From: Persephonella sp. KM09-Lau-8
GTDB taxonomy: Bacteria; Aquificota; Aquificia; Aquificales; Hydrogenothermaceae
Length of the DNA stretch: 64,000 nucleotides
NCBI RefSeq assembly: GCF_000703085.1
Contig: NZ_JNLL01000001.1
Location: forward strand, 1,240,001-1,304,000
Direction: 5' to 3'
Under the pieces are notes generated by a model, which was given only the letters and a program-made list of their open reading frames with translations, was not told the DNA's origin and made no database searches. The position numbers and the translations under genes were made by a program. Positions 61,575-64,000 of the stretch are shown one piece after another (the stretch's first letter is position 1; each line of letters opens with the position of its first letter).

Positions 61575-62815
61575 TAATTTACCCCTTTTAAAACCTGTCT
61601 TTTTATATTTTCAACAAAAAATATTGCTTCCTCTTCAGCCTTATAAAAATCTTTCAGGCTAATATTTTTTTCTTTAAGATTTTTCTTTAGCTCATCAAAT
61701 TTTTCCATTTCCAGCAGATAACATAATTTTAGCATTTCTCCCAGATATCCTTCTTCATTAATAAGGGCTTTTTTCATTTCCTCATCTATATTCAGGTCTG
61801 AGAGAACCTCTTCTTTAGGTATCCCAAGGAGAACATCCAGCAAAGATAAAACTCCTGTTAAAAAAGCCATCTCTGATAGATTATTATCTTCAGATTTTAG
61901 TTTTGTTAAGGTTTCCAATAGTTTTCCCCTTAAAAGTGCTGTTTCCAATAATGGACTATCTATTCCTCCCATTTTTGCGTCTGCATAAAGCATTAACAAT
62001 ACCCATATTTTCAGGTTATGTGCACCAAGCATCATAATGGCATGTCTTATATTTTTAATTTTTGATTTCAGGGAAAAATAAGCCGAGTTTACAAATTTCA
62101 GGAGATTATAAGTCATATGAACATCAGCCTTTATTATGTTTTCTATTTTGTCTATTGATGGGTTTTCTGTGTTAAGTTCTTTTAGGAGATTTAGAAGTGT
62201 AACTTCGTAGGGGTCAAACCTTTTGTGTGAAATTATCATAGGCTGGGCGAAGAAATAACCCTGGAACAGATCAAATCCAATATGATAAGTTCTATCAAAA
62301 GTGTCATAATCTTCTACCTTTTCTGCAATTAGTTTTTTGTTGTATTTTTTCAGAAATTCTGTTGTTTTTTCCAAACCTAAACCATGTGTCTGTAGGAGAT
62401 CTATTTTTACATAATCTACATAAGGCAGTAGTTTAACGCTATCTGCTGTGATTAAGAAATCATCAAGGGCAAATTCAAATCCTTTTTCTTTTAAGGTTTT
62501 TATTCTTTTAATCAGGGTTTCATCAGCAGGAGTATTCTCCAATATTTCTAAAACAATGTTCTGAGTAGGTATAAAATCGAAAATATCATAAAAAAGTAAA
62601 TCATAATTAACATTTATAAATGTTTTCTTTCCAGAAGAGAGTTTTTGTATACCAATGTTGTTGAAAATATTAATAAGCACCCGTGAGGTTGCTACATTAT
62701 CACTTTCTATCTGGGCAAAATCTTCAAAACTTTTTCTATAAAGAATTTCATAAGCTGCTATTTTCTTTTTTCTATCTAAAATAGGTTGTCTTCCTATGAA
62801 TATGAAATTTTCCAT
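61574..62815 (-). CDS. EAL-HDOD signalling protein (YuxH type)
   Basis: About 413 aa. N-terminal EAL-like domain begins FIFIGRQPILDRKKKIAAYEILYR, in which EAL is replaced by EIL, and continues ALDDFLITADSVKLLPYVDYVKIDLL and LIAEKVEDYDTF, so the active-site metal ligands look altered; it is likely a c-di-GMP binding or structural domain. C-terminal HDOD domain has HMTYNLLKFVNSAYFSLKSKIKNIRHAIMMLG. ATG 62815 (MENFIFIGRQP) is preferred over TTG 62827. First gene of the run to ubiB. Confidence 0.9.
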   Translation of the reverse strand: MENFIFIGRQPILDRKKKIAAYEILYRKSFEDFAQIESDNVATSRVLINIFNNIGIQKLSSGKKTFINVNYDLLFYDIFDFIPTQNIVLEILENTPADETLIKRIKTLKEKGFEFALDDFLITADSVKLLPYVDYVKIDLLQTHGLGLEKTTEFLKKYNKKLIAEKVEDYDTFDRTYHIGFDLFQGYFFAQPMIISHKRFDPYEVTLLNLLKELNTENPSIDKIENIIKADVHMTYNLLKFVNSAYFSLKSKIKNIRHAIMMLGAHNLKIWVLLMLYADAKMGGIDSPLLETALLRGKLLETLTKLKSEDNNLSEMAFLTGVLSLLDVLLGIPKEEVLSDLNIDEEMKKALINEEGYLGEMLKLCYLLEMEKFDELKKNLKEKNISLKDFYKAEEEAIFFVENIKRQVLKGVN

Positions 62816-62840
62816 ACAACCAACCAATTTTTAAAATTGA

Positions 62841-62846
62841 TATAAT
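62841..62846 (+). promoter_or_regulatory. -10 box close to the macro-domain start
   Basis: TATAAT lies 8 bases before ATG 62855, so the transcript would begin at or within a few bases of the start codon. No ribosome binding site is seen. This suggests a leaderless mRNA. The -35 is weak. Confidence 0.45.
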
Positions 62847-62854
62847 TATATTTG

Positions 62855-63418
62855 ATGAAAGAAATTAAGTCAGGCAACACAAAAATAGTCTTAAAAATAG
62901 GAGATATCACAGAAGAAAACACAGATGCAATAGTTAATGCTGCAAATTCCACCCTTATGGGTGGTGGTGGAGTTGATGGGGCTATTCATAGCAAAGGAGG
63001 CCCCCAGATATTAGAAGAATGTAAAAAGATACGCCAGACCCAGTATCCTGATGGATTGCCTACAGGGGAAGCTGTTATTACTACAGGTGGAAATCTAAAA
63101 GCAAAGTATGTGATACACACTGTTGGTCCAATATGCGGTGGAAAATTCAATGATACAAAAAGAAAACTTCTGTATAACGCATATTACAACAGTTTAAAAT
63201 TAGCAAAACAAAATGGGATAAAAACAATTGCTTTTCCTTCTATAGGCACAGGTGCATATAGATGTCCTGCTGATGAAGCTGCAAGAATTGCATTAAAGGC
63301 AGCCATTGATTTCATAAAAAATGAGAACTTTATAGAAGAAATAAGATTTGTTCTCTTTACTCCAGATATTTATGAATATTACAACCAGGCATTGAAGGAA
63401 GTTTTGAATGAAACCTGA
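62855..63418 (+). CDS. Macro-domain ADP-ribose hydrolase (MacroD-type)
   Basis: 187 aa. GDITEENTDAIVNAANSTLMGGGGVDGAIHSKGG is the MacroD/YmdB signature with Asn and Asp at the ADP-ribose site, and FPSIGTGAYRCPADEAA the second loop. Hydrolyses O-acetyl-ADP-ribose and mono-ADP-ribosyl protein links. TTG 62852 is in frame but ATG 62855 is preferred. Its end overlaps the next gene by 11 bases. Confidence 0.93.
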   Translation: MKEIKSGNTKIVLKIGDITEENTDAIVNAANSTLMGGGGVDGAIHSKGGPQILEECKKIRQTQYPDGLPTGEAVITTGGNLKAKYVIHTVGPICGGKFNDTKRKLLYNAYYNSLKLAKQNGIKTIAFPSIGTGAYRCPADEAARIALKAAIDFIKNENFIEEIRFVLFTPDIYEYYNQALKEVLNET

Positions 63419-64000
63419 TATAGTTGATATATTAATAGTCCTGATAATAGCCAGTATTGTTGGCTATTACATCTATCTAAGATACAGGGAAGAAAAAAAG
63501 AAAAAGGAAGAACAGCTTATTCCAACACTTAATTACTACAAAGATAAATTCAGCAAGGAAAAAGTAGAGTATTCAGAAAAAGCCAGAAGGTTTCAGGAAA
63601 AAGTAAAGGAGTATAAAAACAAGCTTAAAGAGATAAAAGAAAATGTATTCAGATACAAATGGAATGATGATGAAAAGCAGCTTTTAAGAAGACTAAAGGG
63701 AACCGATTTTGAGTGGACATTTACCGAGCTTCTAAAAATTCTTGACTTTCAGGTAAATGAACCTCCTGTTTATAAAGACCACAATATAGATTTACTGTTA
63801 AAGATAAATGATAGCCTGATCTGTCTTGATTTTGTTGATTACCAGCAAGCAAAAAAGATAAACGAGAAGTATATTGATACATTGATAAAAGGCCAGGAAA
63901 AATATAACTGCCAAGGTGTGTGGATTATAAGTAATGGACTTTTTGACCAGAAGATAAAAAATTATATGATAGATAAAGGAGTGCAATTTTTTGAGTATAA
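63408..64000 (+). CDS. Membrane-anchored coiled-coil protein with Mrr/nuclease-like domain (partial)
   Basis: Starts ATG 63408 (MKPDIVDILIVLIIASIVGY), one membrane helix, a basic and coiled-coil stretch (about residues 27-80), then GTDFEWTFTELLKILDFQV, NIDLLLKINDSLICLDFVDY and KGQEKYNCQGVWIISNGLF. The order is like the Mrr-cat restriction-endonuclease fold, with NIDLLL as the D strand but LDFVDY in place of the ExK strand, so activity is doubtful. Runs off the window at 64000. Overlaps the macro-domain gene by 11 bases, so likely co-expressed. Confidence 0.7.
   Translation, partial: MKPDIVDILIVLIIASIVGYYIYLRYREEKKKKEEQLIPTLNYYKDKFSKEKVEYSEKARRFQEKVKEYKNKLKEIKENVFRYKWNDDEKQLLRRLKGTDFEWTFTELLKILDFQVNEPPVYKDHNIDLLLKINDSLICLDFVDYQQAKKINEKYIDTLIKGQEKYNCQGVWIISNGLFDQKIKNYMIDKGVQFFEY

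Overview
The window comes from a low-GC thermophilic bacterium, most likely the phylum Aquificota, family Hydrogenothermaceae (Persephonella or Sulfurihydrogenibium type). Direct signs are a full-length reverse gyrase, a myo-inositol-1-phosphate synthase (precursor of the heat-protective solute di-myo-inositol phosphate), GC-rich tRNA stems in an AT-rich background, lysine- and glutamate-rich proteins, and many TTG/GTG starts behind strong GGAGG ribosome binding sites. The genus is inference; the thermophilic lifestyle is well supported. Genes are densely packed, often with 1-4 base start/stop overlaps.

Layout. 1-9 kb: end of an unknown gene, ribD, polX, a large beta-propeller lipoprotein, then gltX with a tyrosine phosphatase. 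9-13.2 kb (minus): an operon of antitoxin, PIN toxin, protoglobin-PsiE membrane sensor, SF1 helicase and Yip1-like protein. 13.2-18.1 kb: secA, lspA, a DksA-like protein, a nuclease-like gene behind a perfect palindrome, and tRNA-Lys/tRNA-Glu behind a consensus promoter. 18.1-20.3 kb (minus): five overlapping genes with a PA2779-type protein, C39-like cysteine peptidase and TPR lipoprotein. 20.3-25.5 kb (plus): KamA-family radical SAM enzyme, class V aminotransferase, histidine phosphatase, hisZ, slyD. 25.5-28.5 kb (minus): glycerophosphodiesterase and a copper ATPase split by a -1 frame change at a run of nine A. 28.6-31.3 kb: alanine racemase with an apparent CTG start, an NtrC-type regulator, a tautomerase. 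31.3-34.8 kb (minus): beta-barrel protein, inositol-1-phosphate synthase, serA. 34.9-35.5 kb: CRISPR array 1 and leader. 35.6-42 kb: small membrane proteins, a PTPS-like protein, an archaeal-type KaiC ATPase with its partner regulator, reverse gyrase. 42-47.2 kb: thiS, queF, ispA, yraN, purB and others. 47.2-48 kb: CRISPR array 2. 48-57.4 kb: miaB, bifunctional nuclease, fabH-plsX-rpmF, diguanylate cyclase, yceD, dcd, lipase-like lipoprotein, ridA, hisA. 57.4-64 kb: an orphan tnpB, UbiB-like kinase, divergent ThyX, EAL-HDOD protein, macro-domain protein, and a membrane-anchored nuclease-like gene running off the end.

The most notable items are (1) the copA gene, whose metal-binding domain and ATPase body lie in different frames joined at an A9 run, suggesting programmed frameshifting or transcriptional slippage that would give both a chaperone-like protein and the full pump; (2) an archaeal-type KaiC/regulator pair beside reverse gyrase; (3) a heme-globin sensor domain fused to a PsiE-like membrane domain; and (4) two CRISPR arrays of different repeat type, both read from the minus strand, with no cas genes in the window. 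None of these has been tested by database search here; family names rest on recognised motifs.
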